Source: an uncultured Alcaligenaceae bacterium
GTDB taxonomy: Bacteria > Pseudomonadota > Gammaproteobacteria > Burkholderiales > Burkholderiaceae_B
Direction: 5' to 3'
Assembly (NCBI GenBank): GCA_937897265.1
Contig: CALCPT010000242.1
Location: forward strand, 1-13,972
Length of the DNA: 13,972 bases
Positions 6,387-13,972 of the stretch are shown here, piece by piece. A model generated the notes under the pieces. That model made no database searches. It was given only the letters and a program-made list of their open reading frames with translations, and was not told where the DNA came from. A program made the position numbers and the translations under genes. Within the stretch, counting starts at the first letter, position 1. Each line of letters starts with the position of its first letter.

Positions 6387-7889
6387 ATGGACTTATTTAA
6401 TAATTTGATGATGGGTTTTGGCGTGGCTTTCACGCCTGAGAACCTGACCTACGCTCTATTGGGCTGTTTGCTAGGCACCTTGGTGGGCGTTTTGCCTGGT
6501 TTGGGCCCTGTCCCAACGATTGCAATGTTGCTACCCATTACCTATGTGCTGCCACCGATTGCTGGTCTGATTATGTTGGCCGGTATCTACTACGGCGCGC
6601 AATATGGTGGTTCAACAACCGCCATTTTGGTGAACTTGCCGGGCGAGACCTCATCGGTGGTGACGACACTCGACGGGCACGCGATGGCTAAAAATGGTCG
6701 CGCAGGTGCGGCGCTATCGATCGCCGGTCTGGCTTCATTCTTTGCCGGTAGTATCGCGACGCTGCTGTTGGCTGCGTTTGCACCACCGCTTGCCGAAGTT
6801 GCCTTTAAGTTTGGTCCTGCCGAATACTTCTCACTGATGGTGCTCGGTTTAGTTGGCGCAGTCGTGCTGGCGTCTGGTTCGCTGATTAAAGCGATCTGCA
6901 TGATCTTGTTGGGTCTGTTGCTCGGTATGGTCGGCACCGACGTGAACTCAGGTGTCGCCCGCTTTGACTTTGGCGTGCCAGAACTGCAAGACGGTCTTGA
7001 TTTTGCAATCGTGGCAATGGGCGTGTTCGGCTTTGCCGAAATTATGAGCAACCTCGAACTCAGAGAAAATCGGGTTGAGATTGCGTCAAAAATCGGTTCG
7101 TTGTATCCCAACAAGCAAGAATTTAAAGAGGCTTGGCCCGCAGTCGTTCGCGGCACAGCTTTGGGATCAATGCTCGGGATTCTGCCTGGCGGTGGCGCAG
7201 TGCTGTCATCGTTTGCCTCCTACACGCTTGAAAAGAAACTCTCAAGGAATCCAGAACGTTTTGGTAAGGGACACCCAGCCGGTGTTGCTGGTCCTGAGGC
7301 CGCCAACAACGCAGGTGCTCAAACATCGTTCATTCCTCTGCTGACACTCGGTATTCCAAGTAACGCAGTGATGGCACTGATGGTCGGTGCGATGACGATT
7401 CACAACATTCAACCTGGCCCACAGGTGATGTCAAGCCATCCTCAGCTGTTTTGGGGTTTGATTGCCTCGATGTGGATTGGTAACTTGATGCTGGTTGTCT
7501 TGAACCTGCCGCTTGTTGGTATTTGGGTAAAACTGCTCAAAGTGCCTTACAAAATCTTGTTCCCAGCGATCTTGGTGTTTTGTACCATCGGTGTGTACTC
7601 ACTGAACTACAACACCTTTGACATCATGACGACCTCATGCTTTGGCATCATCGGTTACATTTGGTCCAAACTGAAGTGCGAAGGCGCGCCGCTGCTGCTG
7701 GGCTTGGTGCTCGGCCCACTGATGGAGGAGAACTTCCGTCGTGCGTTGCTGTTGTCGCGCGGCAATTACAGCACGTTCCTTGACCGTCCCCTCTCGGCTT
7801 CGCTACTTGGCGTTGCTGCAATTCTGGTGATTATCGTTGCGCTGCCTTCCATCAAGAAGAAGCGTGAAGAAGCCTTTGTCGAAGAGTAA
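6387..7889 (+). CDS. tctA: Tripartite tricarboxylate transporter, large membrane subunit TctA
   Basis: The 500-residue, very hydrophobic product is the large permease subunit of a TTT transporter (about 11-12 membrane segments). Conserved TctA blocks are seen in order: GCLLGTLVGVLPGLGPVPTI near the N-terminus, YYGAQYGGSTTAILVNLPGE at ~68-87, and, after mid-protein, GILPGGGAVLSSFASYTLEK followed by PEAANNAGAQTSFIPLLTLG and a GIPSNAVMALMVGAM segment. It starts 13 bp after tctB with AAGGAG at 6373-6378 as the ribosome site. No TctC binding protein is encoded nearby; in Burkholderiales such proteins are often encoded elsewhere in many copies. The substrate cannot be read from TctA, though the dehydrogenase 4 bp downstream hints at a hydroxyacid. 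Confidence 0.96.
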   Translation: MDLFNNLMMGFGVAFTPENLTYALLGCLLGTLVGVLPGLGPVPTIAMLLPITYVLPPIAGLIMLAGIYYGAQYGGSTTAILVNLPGETSSVVTTLDGHAMAKNGRAGAALSIAGLASFFAGSIATLLLAAFAPPLAEVAFKFGPAEYFSLMVLGLVGAVVLASGSLIKAICMILLGLLLGMVGTDVNSGVARFDFGVPELQDGLDFAIVAMGVFGFAEIMSNLELRENRVEIASKIGSLYPNKQEFKEAWPAVVRGTALGSMLGILPGGGAVLSSFASYTLEKKLSRNPERFGKGHPAGVAGPEAANNAGAQTSFIPLLTLGIPSNAVMALMVGAMTIHNIQPGPQVMSSHPQLFWGLIASMWIGNLMLVVLNLPLVGIWVKLLKVPYKILFPAILVFCTIGVYSLNYNTFDIMTTSCFGIIGYIWSKLKCEGAPLLLGLVLGPLMEENFRRALLLSRGNYSTFLDRPLSASLLGVAAILVIIVALPSIKKKREEAFVEE

Positions 7890-7893
7890 ATAG

Positions 7894-8796
7894 ATGTCTA
7901 GCATCAATAGCAAAACGTACGAACCCTCTACTCCCACCAAAGTCGCCTTTATCGGACTGGGGGTGATGGGGCTGCCCATGGCGGGTCACCTGGCAACGGC
8001 TGGGCATGACGTGACGGTGTACAACCGTAGCGCTCAAAAGGCGCAAGCTTGGGTCAAAGAGTTCGGGGGGCGCGCCTGCGCCACCCCTCGTGAGGCGGCT
8101 CAGGGCGCTCAGATCGTGTTTGCGTGCGTTGGTAATGATGACGACCTACGTAGCATCGTGCTGGGCCCTGATGGAGCCTTTGCGGGCATGTCAGCAGGGG
8201 CAACCTTTGTTGATCACACCACGGCCTCAGCGTTGGTGGCGCGCGAACTCAGCGCGCTAGCCAAACAAAAGTCGTTACGCTTTATTGATGCCCCGGTATC
8301 AGGCGGACAAGCTGGCGCAATCAACGGCATGTTGACCGTGATGTGCGGCGGCGATGTGGTCGAGTTTGAAGCTGTGAAGCCCGTTATCGCTGTAATGGCA
8401 CGCGCGGTCACCCTTGTTGGTCCTGCTGGTGCTGGCCAGTTGGCAAAAATGGTGAACCAGATTTGTATTGCTGGGTTAGTACAGGGCCTGTCTGAAGGCA
8501 TCGCCTTCGGACAAGCTGCCGGCTTAGACATGAAGCAAGTCATCGAGGTCATCGGCAAAGGTGCTGCCCAAAGCTGGCAAATGGATAATCGCGGCGCCAC
8601 CATGGTTGACGATAAGTTCGAGTTTGGTTTTGCTGTCGATTGGATGCGTAAAGATTTAGGCTTAGTGATGGACGAGTGCAACCGAAACGGCGCACGCGTC
8701 CCGAGCATCGCCTTAATTGATCAGTTTTATGCCGACGTTCAGAAAATGGGCGGCGGACGTTGGGATACTTCTAGCCTGATTAAGCGTCTACGCTAA
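7894..8796 (+). CDS. NAD(P)-dependent beta-hydroxyacid dehydrogenase (3-hydroxyisobutyrate dehydrogenase / tartronate semialdehyde reductase family)
   Basis: A soluble 300-residue oxidoreductase of the 3-hydroxyacid dehydrogenase family. The dinucleotide site is GLGVMGLPMA (21-30); the substrate-binding motif is DAPVSGGQAGA (132-142); the catalytic lysine is Lys185 in GQLAKMVNQ, with Lys253 in the conserved KDL segment. Asn44-Arg45 after the second strand would favour NADP over NAD, but that is inference. An N-terminal extension of ~15 residues precedes the Rossmann fold. The start is 4 bp after the tctA stop, with only a weak GAAGAG ribosome site in the tctA end, so translation is probably coupled. 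Substrates in this family include 3-hydroxyisobutyrate, tartronate semialdehyde/glycerate and related acids; sequence alone does not decide. It is last in the operon. Confidence 0.9.
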   Translation: MSSINSKTYEPSTPTKVAFIGLGVMGLPMAGHLATAGHDVTVYNRSAQKAQAWVKEFGGRACATPREAAQGAQIVFACVGNDDDLRSIVLGPDGAFAGMSAGATFVDHTTASALVARELSALAKQKSLRFIDAPVSGGQAGAINGMLTVMCGGDVVEFEAVKPVIAVMARAVTLVGPAGAGQLAKMVNQICIAGLVQGLSEGIAFGQAAGLDMKQVIEVIGKGAAQSWQMDNRGATMVDDKFEFGFAVDWMRKDLGLVMDECNRNGARVPSIALIDQFYADVQKMGGGRWDTSSLIKRLR

Positions 8797-8820
8797 AAAA
8801 GATCGCCTTCAGCTAGAGTG

Positions 8821-8849
8821 AGCAGTGCAGAAATGCACTGCTTTTTTTT
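8821..8849 (+). terminator. Intrinsic terminator of the tctBA-dehydrogenase operon
   Basis: A perfect 9 bp stem, AGCAGTGCA (8821-8829) with TGCACTGCT (8834-8842), closed by a GAAA tetraloop and followed by a run of eight T (8842-8849). It lies 25 bp after the dehydrogenase stop. On the minus strand there is no matching U-run, so it acts mainly on plus-strand transcripts and not on rppH, which ends at 8852. Confidence 0.95.
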
Positions 8850-8851
8850 GC

Positions 8852-9394
8852 CTAACAACCTGAGATCGGGGTTTGCTCAGGCTGCACTTGCGCCGCCGCT
8901 TGCTCAGAAAGATCGTGACCACGCTTGAAAATCAAGGGTGACAACTCATTGAGTGCCTGAGTGTAGACCTCGCGCTTGAACTCGATCACATCATCGAGCG
9001 AGACCCAGTAAGGGCTCCAGCGCCACGCATCAAACTCGGGGTGCGGGGTAGCACGCAAGCACACGTCTGTGTCGCGCCCAAGCATACGCAGCAGAAACCA
9101 AATCTGCTTTTGTCCTTTGTAGTGCCCGCGTGATTCGCGCCGGATAAAGGTATCCGGCACGTCATAACGCAACCACTCGCGCGTACGCCCTAAGACTCGG
9201 ACATGATCGGGCAACAGACCGACCTCTTCGTGAAGCTCGCGCAGCATCGCCTGCGATGGGCTTTCGCCCTGATTGATGCCGCCTTGCGGAAACTGCCAGG
9301 CATGTTCCCGTATGCGCTTGCCCCAAAAGACCTCGTTTTTTTGATTAACGAGGATAATCCCAACATTTGGACGGTAGCCTTCGCGATCAAGCAT
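8852..9394 (-). CDS. rppH: RNA pyrophosphohydrolase RppH (Nudix)
   Basis: Removes pyrophosphate from the 5' triphosphate end of mRNAs, starting RNase E-dependent decay; cytoplasmic. The Nudix box is clear: GGINQGES...RELHEEVGL, with the metal-binding glutamates in REL-HEE. The N-terminus [17 protein letters not shown], the WQFPQGG block and GQKQIWFLL follow the E. coli RppH pattern. I take the ATG at 9394 since it fits the family start and has an AGGGAG ribosome site ~6 nt upstream; an in-frame TTG at 9415 would add seven residues. The tail beyond ~160 is longer than in E. coli and Ala/Gln-rich. It is divergent from proS; a minus-strand TATAAT at 9429-9434 may be its -10. Confidence 0.93.
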   Translation of the reverse strand: MLDREGYRPNVGIILVNQKNEVFWGKRIREHAWQFPQGGINQGESPSQAMLRELHEEVGLLPDHVRVLGRTREWLRYDVPDTFIRRESRGHYKGQKQIWFLLRMLGRDTDVCLRATPHPEFDAWRWSPYWVSLDDVIEFKREVYTQALNELSPLIFKRGHDLSEQAAAQVQPEQTPISGC

Positions 9395-9480
9395 GGCCAC
9401 TCCCTGCGAATTCAATACAATGCGGGTGATTATACGTACCTGTTGGGCAATATGCCCTAATAAAATTTAGCTCCTATCCC
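9395..9480. promoter_or_regulatory. Divergent rppH/proS control region
   Basis: This 86 bp region serves both genes. A minus-strand TATAAT (9429-9434) is a likely rppH -10, without a clear -35. A 13 bp palindrome GGGCA-ATA-TGCCC (9445-9457) lies 23 bp before the proS ATG. The stretch directly before proS (9458-9480) shows no purine-rich ribosome site, so proS translation seems to start without a strong Shine-Dalgarno element. Confidence 0.4.
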
Positions 9481-11214
9481 ATGCGCGCATCCGCCTTTCA
9501 TATCAGCACCCTAAAAGAAGCCCCCAACGACGCCGAGATCACTAGCCATCAATTGATGATGCGCGCAGGATTAATACGCAAACTGGCCGGCGGCATTTAC
9601 AACTACATGCCCTTAGGCTTGCGCGTCATTCGCAAGATCGAAAACATCATCCGCGAAGAAATGAACGCCGCAGGGGCACTCGAGCTCTTGATGCCAGTGG
9701 TGCAGCCCGCCGAACTGTGGGTAGAGTCGGGTCGCTGGGAGCAATACGGACCTGAGCTTTTGCGCATGAAAGACCGCCACGGTCGCGATTTTGTGCTGCA
9801 ACCCACCTCCGAAGAAGTGATCACCGACATCGCCCGTAACGAAATTCAAAGCTGGCGGCAACTCCCAGTCAATTTTTATCATATTCAAACGAAGTTTCGC
9901 GACGAACGCCGCCCGCGCTTTGGTGTGATGCGCGGACGCGAATTCACCATGAAAGACGCCTATTCGTTTGATCGTGATGTGGCTGGCGCGCAAAAAAGCT
10001 ATCAGATCATGTTTGACGCCTACATGAAGATTTTTCAACGTATGGGTCTGACCTTTAGGGCAGTCTCTGCCGACACGGGGTCGATTGGCGGCTCGCAGAG
10101 TCACGAATTTCAAGTGATTGCTGACATCGGTGAAGACTTGATCGTATACGACCCGGGGTCAGACTACGCCGCCAACATTGAGCTTGCCGTAGCGCCTTGC
10201 CTGATTGAACAGCGCGGCGCCCCGGTCGCAGCCATGAAACTCGAACCCACGCCGGGCGCCGCCAAATGCGAGGCCGTTGCGCAATTGTTGGGGGTGCCGC
10301 TGGCACAAACGATCAAGTCGATTGTCCTTGCAACTGATCATAAAGACCAGCCAAGTAAAGTGTGGCTGCTGTTATTGCGCGGCGATCATGAACTCAATGA
10401 AATCAAGACGGGCAAGATCCCCGGGCTGAATCAGGGCTTTAGATTCGCCACTGAAACCGAGATCGTTGAGCACTTTGGCTGCAAACCGGGCTATTTAGGT
10501 CCCGTCAACACAAAACTTCCTGTCAAAGTCATTGCCGACCGCACTGTCGCCAACATGCATGACTTTATCTGTGGCGCCAACCAAGAAGACGCCCACCTGA
10601 GTGGAGTGAACTGGGTACGCGACCTGCCCGAACCAGATTTAGTGACCGACTTACGTAATGTCGTCGCAGGCGACCGCGCCCCCTCAGGGAACGGCGAACT
10701 GGCAATCCAACGAGGCATTGAAGTCGGACACGTGTTTTATCTTGGTACGAAATACTCGGAGGCGTTAAAAGCGACCTTTCTTGACGAAACTGGTAAACCA
10801 GCACTCATGGAGATGGGCTGCTACGGGATTGGCGTGACCCGTTTGGTGGGGGCTGCGATCGAACAAAATCACGATGCCAAAGGCATTGTTTGGCCACGCG
10901 CGCTCGCACCCTTTGAGGTGGTAATTTGCGGAGTCGGTTGGGGCAAAAGCGAAGAGGTGCGCAGCGCCTGCGAGTCGATCTATCTATCGCTCAAGGCACA
11001 AGGGGTAGACGTTATTTTGGATGATCGCGATTTACGCCCCGGCATCATGTTTGCTGAGTGGGAGCTCATTGGCCCACCCGTCAGGATTACCGTGGGTGAT
11101 CGCGGCCTGAAAGACGGTGTCGTTGAGCTTTTATGCCGCACCGAAACCGACGCCGCGCGCGTCGCGCTTGCTGACTGTGTCGCACAAACACTCGCTCGCT
11201 TGTCGCGGGTGTAA
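9481..11214 (+). CDS. proS: Prolyl-tRNA synthetase, bacterial type with editing domain
   Basis: Charges tRNA-Pro with proline; class II synthetase. The length of 577 residues is close to E. coli ProS (572). The N-terminal class II core is seen with motif 1 around [18 protein letters not shown] and motif 2 around [17 protein letters not shown], followed by MKDAYSFD. The inserted editing domain (INS/YbaK type, clearing mischarged Ala-tRNA-Pro) occupies about 225-400. Motif 3 follows as [13 protein letters not shown], and then an anticodon-binding domain with [18 protein letters not shown]. It lies 50 bp before ybgC on the same strand with no terminator between, so read-through into the tol genes is possible. 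Confidence 0.97.
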   Translation: MRASAFHISTLKEAPNDAEITSHQLMMRAGLIRKLAGGIYNYMPLGLRVIRKIENIIREEMNAAGALELLMPVVQPAELWVESGRWEQYGPELLRMKDRHGRDFVLQPTSEEVITDIARNEIQSWRQLPVNFYHIQTKFRDERRPRFGVMRGREFTMKDAYSFDRDVAGAQKSYQIMFDAYMKIFQRMGLTFRAVSADTGSIGGSQSHEFQVIADIGEDLIVYDPGSDYAANIELAVAPCLIEQRGAPVAAMKLEPTPGAAKCEAVAQLLGVPLAQTIKSIVLATDHKDQPSKVWLLLLRGDHELNEIKTGKIPGLNQGFRFATETEIVEHFGCKPGYLGPVNTKLPVKVIADRTVANMHDFICGANQEDAHLSGVNWVRDLPEPDLVTDLRNVVAGDRAPSGNGELAIQRGIEVGHVFYLGTKYSEALKATFLDETGKPALMEMGCYGIGVTRLVGAAIEQNHDAKGIVWPRALAPFEVVICGVGWGKSEEVRSACESIYLSLKAQGVDVILDDRDLRPGIMFAEWELIGPPVRITVGDRGLKDGVVELLCRTETDAARVALADCVAQTLARLSRV

Positions 11215-11265
11215 TGTGGTCAGATTGCGACTCGTGCCGACAGGGCAGCAAACAGAGGCTTAAGG

Positions 11266-11694
11266 ATGCAACCCCAGCCACCAGCGTTTAAACATCGCTT
11301 TGAGGTCCGTGTGTACTACGAAGACACCGACATGGGCGGTGTCGTGTTTTACGCCAATTACCTCAAGTTCATGGAGCGCGGCCGCACCGAGTGGCTGCGC
11401 GCGGTAGGCGTTCACCAGTCAGAACTCGCGGCGCAAGAACAACGGGGGTTTATGGTCACCGAGCTTGATATTCGCTACCGCAAGCCTGCACGCCTCGATG
11501 ACTTGTTACAAATTGAAAGCGAAGTCACACGAATGGGCCGAGCTTCGTTACACTTCTATCAGACGATTTACCGAGACGGTGAACTTCTGACCGAAAGCAA
11601 TATCCAAGTGTGTTGTGTAGAAACCGTTAACATGCGGGTCGCCGCAATCCCTCACTCGGTACGCACCAAATTTGCAGTAACTATCCAGGAATAA
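11266..11694 (+). CDS. ybgC: Tol-Pal system-associated acyl-CoA thioesterase YbgC
   Basis: Hotdog-fold thioesterase encoded at the head of the tol-pal cluster; homologues hydrolyse acyl-CoA or act on acyl-ACP and are linked to phospholipid metabolism. The 142-residue product has the family motif YYEDTDMGGVVFYANYLKF with catalytic Asp22, followed by ERGRTEWLR. No signal peptide. Start chosen at ATG 11266 with AGAGG (11254-11258) 7 nt upstream; an AAGG directly touching the ATG is too close to serve. It ends 3 bp before the tolQ ATG. Its role in Tol-Pal function itself is unclear in the family. Confidence 0.93.
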   Translation: MQPQPPAFKHRFEVRVYYEDTDMGGVVFYANYLKFMERGRTEWLRAVGVHQSELAAQEQRGFMVTELDIRYRKPARLDDLLQIESEVTRMGRASLHFYQTIYRDGELLTESNIQVCCVETVNMRVAAIPHSVRTKFAVTIQE

Positions 11695-11697
11695 GTG

Positions 11698-12378
11698 ATG
11701 CCAACTACCTCTGACATGTCAATGCTCTCGCTGGTCTTAAACGCCAGCATCCCCGTGCAACTGATTATGCTGCTCTTAATTGTGGTCTCTGTTGTTTCCT
11801 GGACCTTCATTTTTTCGAAGCGCGCCACGATTAAAAAATCGTTGGCGCAAACGCGACGGTTCGAAGATGACTTCTGGTCGGGTGGCGACTTGAATGGCCT
11901 TGATCAGTCGATTGCCGGGCGCTTAAACGAGAGTGGCGCCTTGGCTCGTATCTTTCATGCCGGAATGGGAGAGTTCACCAAAGCACGTCGAGTGGGTACG
12001 ACTCCCGCCGCGGCACCAACGCTTGATGGCGCACGACGAGCGATGCGTGCAGCCTTTCAGCGCGAGATGGATGAACTCGAGTCGCATCTAAACTTCTTAG
12101 CCTCGACGGGCTCAGTCAGCCCGTATGTTGGCCTGTTAGGCACCGTGTGGGGCATTATGCACGCGTTCGTTGGTCTAGCAAATGTTCAGCAGGCCACTCT
12201 CGCGTCAGTCGCGCCCGGTATCGCAGAGGCGCTGATTGCAACGGCCATCGGCCTGTTTGCTGCGATCCCAGCCGTGGTGGCGTACAACCGCTACACCCAC
12301 GATATCGATCGCCTGTCGATTCGTTTTGAAACCTTCGTTGATGAGTTCTTGAACATTCTGCAGCGGCAGGTGCGCTAA
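11698..12378 (+). CDS. tolQ: Tol-Pal system inner-membrane protein TolQ
   Basis: Proton-channel subunit of the TolQRA motor, which uses the proton gradient to drive outer-membrane constriction at division; homologous to ExbB and MotA. The 226-residue product has membrane segments near residues 18-38, 135-157 and 170-192. The signature blocks GSVSPYVGLLGTVWGIMHAF and GIAEALIATAIGLFAAIP are intact. I prefer ATG 11698, with AGGA 7 nt upstream, over the GTG at 11695. Its stop overlaps the tolR start (TAATG), a sign of coupled translation and fixed subunit ratio. Confidence 0.96.
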   Translation: MPTTSDMSMLSLVLNASIPVQLIMLLLIVVSVVSWTFIFSKRATIKKSLAQTRRFEDDFWSGGDLNGLDQSIAGRLNESGALARIFHAGMGEFTKARRVGTTPAAAPTLDGARRAMRAAFQREMDELESHLNFLASTGSVSPYVGLLGTVWGIMHAFVGLANVQQATLASVAPGIAEALIATAIGLFAAIPAVVAYNRYTHDIDRLSIRFETFVDEFLNILQRQVR

Positions 12379-12848
12379 TGTCTTCGGTACGCTCTAGTTC
12401 TGGGCGCTCGGGCCGTCGCCTCAAAAACGAGATTAACGTCGTGCCGTATATCGACGTGATGCTCGTACTGTTGGTGATTTTTATGGTCACGGCACCTTTA
12501 ATCACACCAGGTGTGATCGAGCTCCCCTCTGTCGGGCAAGCGGCCAATGTCCCCATGACGCCGATTGAGATTCAAATTACAGAAGATAGCAAGGTGTCGT
12601 GGCGTAAACGCGAATCTGGTCAAACCTTCAAACCCGTCGAACGAAACGCACTCGCGCAAACCATTCTGTCTGAACTTAAACCCGATCAGCCAGTAGTCAT
12701 TGGCGCTGATGGCAAAGTCCCCTACGACGTTGTCATGAAAGTCATGGAAGATCTGCGCAAAAACGGTGTGACGAAACTTGGTTTGTTGGTCGATCAAAAA
12801 GGCAATACAGCACCTGCGTCGAATAATGCCAAGCCTGCAAAGCGTTAA
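12378..12848 (+). CDS. tolR: Tol-Pal system protein TolR
   Basis: Single-span partner of TolQ in the proton-driven motor; ExbD family. In the 156-residue product an N-terminal basic stretch is followed by NEINVVPYIDVMLVLLVIFM, in which Asp26 corresponds to the essential membrane aspartate (Asp23 in E. coli). The remainder is the periplasmic domain, with the GADGKVPYDVVMKVMEDL segment typical of ExbD/TolR. The start overlaps the tolQ stop. The Lys/Ala/Asn-rich C-terminus ends 40 bp before tolA. Confidence 0.96.
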   Translation: MSSVRSSSGRSGRRLKNEINVVPYIDVMLVLLVIFMVTAPLITPGVIELPSVGQAANVPMTPIEIQITEDSKVSWRKRESGQTFKPVERNALAQTILSELKPDQPVVIGADGKVPYDVVMKVMEDLRKNGVTKLGLLVDQKGNTAPASNNAKPAKR

Positions 12849-12888
12849 CTTACGTCATGTCGAACTCGCCTAAGCGCCCCTCATTCTG

Positions 12889-13473
12889 ATGCCACCACGC
12901 CATCCAAAATTGGTGCGCGGTCCAATCCTGCCCCCGCGGCAGGCGATGAACTTGCGTGCGCTCGGCTTGGCGCTGCTCAGCCATTTGATCCTAGTGTTAA
13001 TGCTTGTGCTCGGACTTGACTGGAAAACTGAAGCGAATGGGCCGCTCGAAATTATGCTTGTGGCCGATGGCAATAGCCCTGTCAGCCCACCGCCCCAGAC
13101 CAAGCCCCCCGAACCCACCGCAAAGCCTGAGCCTGCGCCCACGCCAAAGCCTGAGCCCACGCCCGAGCCCTCTCCGCCACCACCACCTCCTCCGCCCCCG
13201 CCGGTTGCCCCGGCGGCCGCGCCAACACCTCAGGTTGATCCAGAGATCGCACTTGAACAAGAGGCTAAACGCCGGCGCGAACAAGAGAGGCTTGCGCGCG
13301 AAATAGCTGCCAAAGAGGCTGCCGAGAAACGCGCAGCAGAAGAGGCTATCAAAGAAAAAGAGCGTATTAAAAAAGAGGTTGAACTCGCCAAAGTCAAAGA
13401 GGCTGAGCGGCTTGAGCAACGCCGCCGCGATGCTGAGCGCGCCGATCTTGCTGGCACTGGGGCGTCTGTATGA
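12889..13473 (+). CDS. tolA: TolA, N-terminal and helical parts only; cut off at a sequence junction
   Basis: TolA links the TolQR motor to TolB and Pal across the periplasm. Here residues ~1-20 are cytoplasmic and basic, ~24-43 form the single membrane anchor, ~62-112 are Pro-rich with KPEP repeats, and ~114-188 are a charged Ala/Glu/Lys/Arg-rich helix as in TolA domain II. The globular C-terminal domain III is absent. The reading frame ends at a TGA at 13473, but the true TolA sequence appears to end near 13460, where base composition and coding frame change; the last residues (Ser-Val) and the stop are probably foreign. No clear ribosome site precedes ATG 12889. A ten-codon frame begins at ATG 12857 and its TGA overlaps this ATG; see findings. 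Confidence 0.85.
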   Translation: MPPRHPKLVRGPILPPRQAMNLRALGLALLSHLILVLMLVLGLDWKTEANGPLEIMLVADGNSPVSPPPQTKPPEPTAKPEPAPTPKPEPTPEPSPPPPPPPPPPVAPAAAPTPQVDPEIALEQEAKRRREQERLAREIAAKEAAEKRAAEEAIKEKERIKKEVELAKVKEAERLEQRRRDAERADLAGTGASV

Positions 13474-13783
13474 TGGCGACGGTTGGTTTTTTGTGGCCAC
13501 CGCGCCGGCGCTGGTGCCGGGCCTGGTGCCGCGCGAGATGCTGGCGCGCGCCAATGGCCGGCTGGAGCTGGCGCGCAGCATGGCCTATGCGGGTGGGCCG
13601 GCGATTGCAGGGGCGATGGTGGCGTGGGCCGGCGCATCGGCGGCGTTCGTGGTGGCCGCAGTGTTGTCGGCGGCGGCAGTCATGCTGCTACTTCGCCTGA
13701 ACGAACCCTCGCGTGCCGCCGCGCCCGCGCGTCATCCCCTGCTGGAGATCCGCGACGGCGCACAGTTCGTCTGGCGCCATCCC
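13463..13783 (+). CDS. Major facilitator superfamily transporter, internal fragment
   Basis: From about 13463 a different frame (codons starting at 13463) stays open and encodes a hydrophobic, Ala/Gly/Val-rich stretch with the pattern [14 protein letters not shown]...[10 protein letters not shown], then two membrane helices and [11 protein letters not shown]. This is typical of the middle of MFS exporters (around helices 4-6). Both gene ends are missing. The GC-rich codon use differs strongly from all genes before it. It begins inside tolA and passes in frame into a GMP synthase fragment near 13775. I read it as a piece of another genome or another locus joined to this contig, not as a gene functioning here. 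Confidence 0.75.
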
Positions 13784-13972
13784 TTCCCGGGGCCGGGTCT
13801 GGCCATCCGCATTCCCGGCGAGATCACGCCAGAGCGCGTGGCCATCCTCCAGAAAGCCGACGCCATCTATCTCGACGAGATCCGCAAGGCCGGCCTCTAC
13901 GACAAGATCTGGCAGGCCTTTGCCGTGCTGCTTCCCGTTCGCTCGGTCGGCGTCATGGGCGACGCGCGCACT
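13775..13972 (+). CDS. guaA: GMP synthase (glutamine-hydrolysing), C-terminal fragment, runs off the right edge
   Basis: The same frame continues as [20 protein letters not shown], then [19 protein letters not shown], then [16 protein letters not shown]. This is the conserved C-terminal (dimerisation and XMP-binding) domain of GuaA, the last step of GMP synthesis. The wording, especially AIR-PGEIT and [15 protein letters not shown], is closest in my memory to alphaproteobacterial GuaA. Codon use is GC-rich. Neither the glutaminase nor the ATP-pyrophosphatase domain is present, so this is only a fragment, joined to the MFS piece at a shared Arg-His-Pro. Confidence 0.85.

Noticed and set aside
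8821..8849. The terminator as bidirectional, serving rppH too
   Set aside because: The minus strand has no U-run after the hairpin, and the hairpin is preceded, not followed, by the A/T tract in that direction.
13130..13200. Proline-rich repeat tract that could look like a tandem DNA repeat
   Set aside because: It is the coding sequence for the KPEP and polyproline linker normal in TolA.
12997..13637. Long minus-strand frames opposite tolA and the MFS fragment, up to 194 residues, Arg/Gly/Ser-rich
   Set aside because: Low-complexity composition is the mirror of the Pro- and Ala-rich plus-strand coding sequence, and one of them crosses the chimeric join.
13463..13972. A novel MFS-GuaA fusion protein inserted into tolA
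   Set aside because: The two parts are unrelated, both lack their ends, composition differs from the rest, and the changes occur at a window end; a chimeric contig explains this more simply.

Overview
The window looks like a contig from a betaproteobacterium, order Burkholderiales and most probably family Alcaligenaceae. The basis is the 16S rRNA 5' part at the left end, whose variable regions read like Bordetella/Achromobacter relatives, together with the gene content and order (ilvD beside lgt, zapA beside 6S RNA, rppH-proS-ybgC-tolQRA) and moderate base composition. This is a reading by eye, not a search result.

Left part (1-3540), all on the minus strand: an operon ilvD - c-type cytochrome - msrA with 5-6 bp gaps, followed directly by a ribosomal RNA operon. 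The rrn part shows a near-consensus sigma-70 promoter (TTGACA, 17 bp, CATAAT), a long leader with a boxA antitermination site, and the first ~356 nt of 16S, which runs off the window. Divergently from ilvD, lgt (lipoprotein modification) runs on the plus strand.

Middle (4457-5507): a minus-strand cluster of a coiled-coil protein gene, zapA (FtsZ-ring associated) and, about 30 nt after zapA, a gene I read as 6S RNA (ssrS). Then a plus-strand operon tctB - tctA - beta-hydroxyacid dehydrogenase (5909-8796), preceded by an unusually rich set of inverted and direct repeats and ended by a textbook intrinsic terminator. It encodes the two membrane subunits of a tripartite tricarboxylate transporter but no TctC binding protein.

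Right part (8852-13460): rppH on the minus strand, divergent from proS, which is followed on the same strand by ybgC, tolQ, tolR and tolA, the start of the Tol-Pal envelope-division system.

The last ~510 bases do not belong with the rest. TolA breaks off near 13460 before its C-terminal domain. It is followed by a GC-rich piece of a major facilitator transporter, then from about 13775 by the C-terminal part of a GMP synthase of alphaproteobacterial look. The second change falls in a shared Arg-His-Pro stretch. The simplest reading is a chimeric contig end. I see no CRISPR array, insertion sequence, phage or defence genes, and no clearly novel multi-gene system; the less ordinary items are the control region before tctBA, the transporter-dehydrogenase pairing and the chimeric tail.
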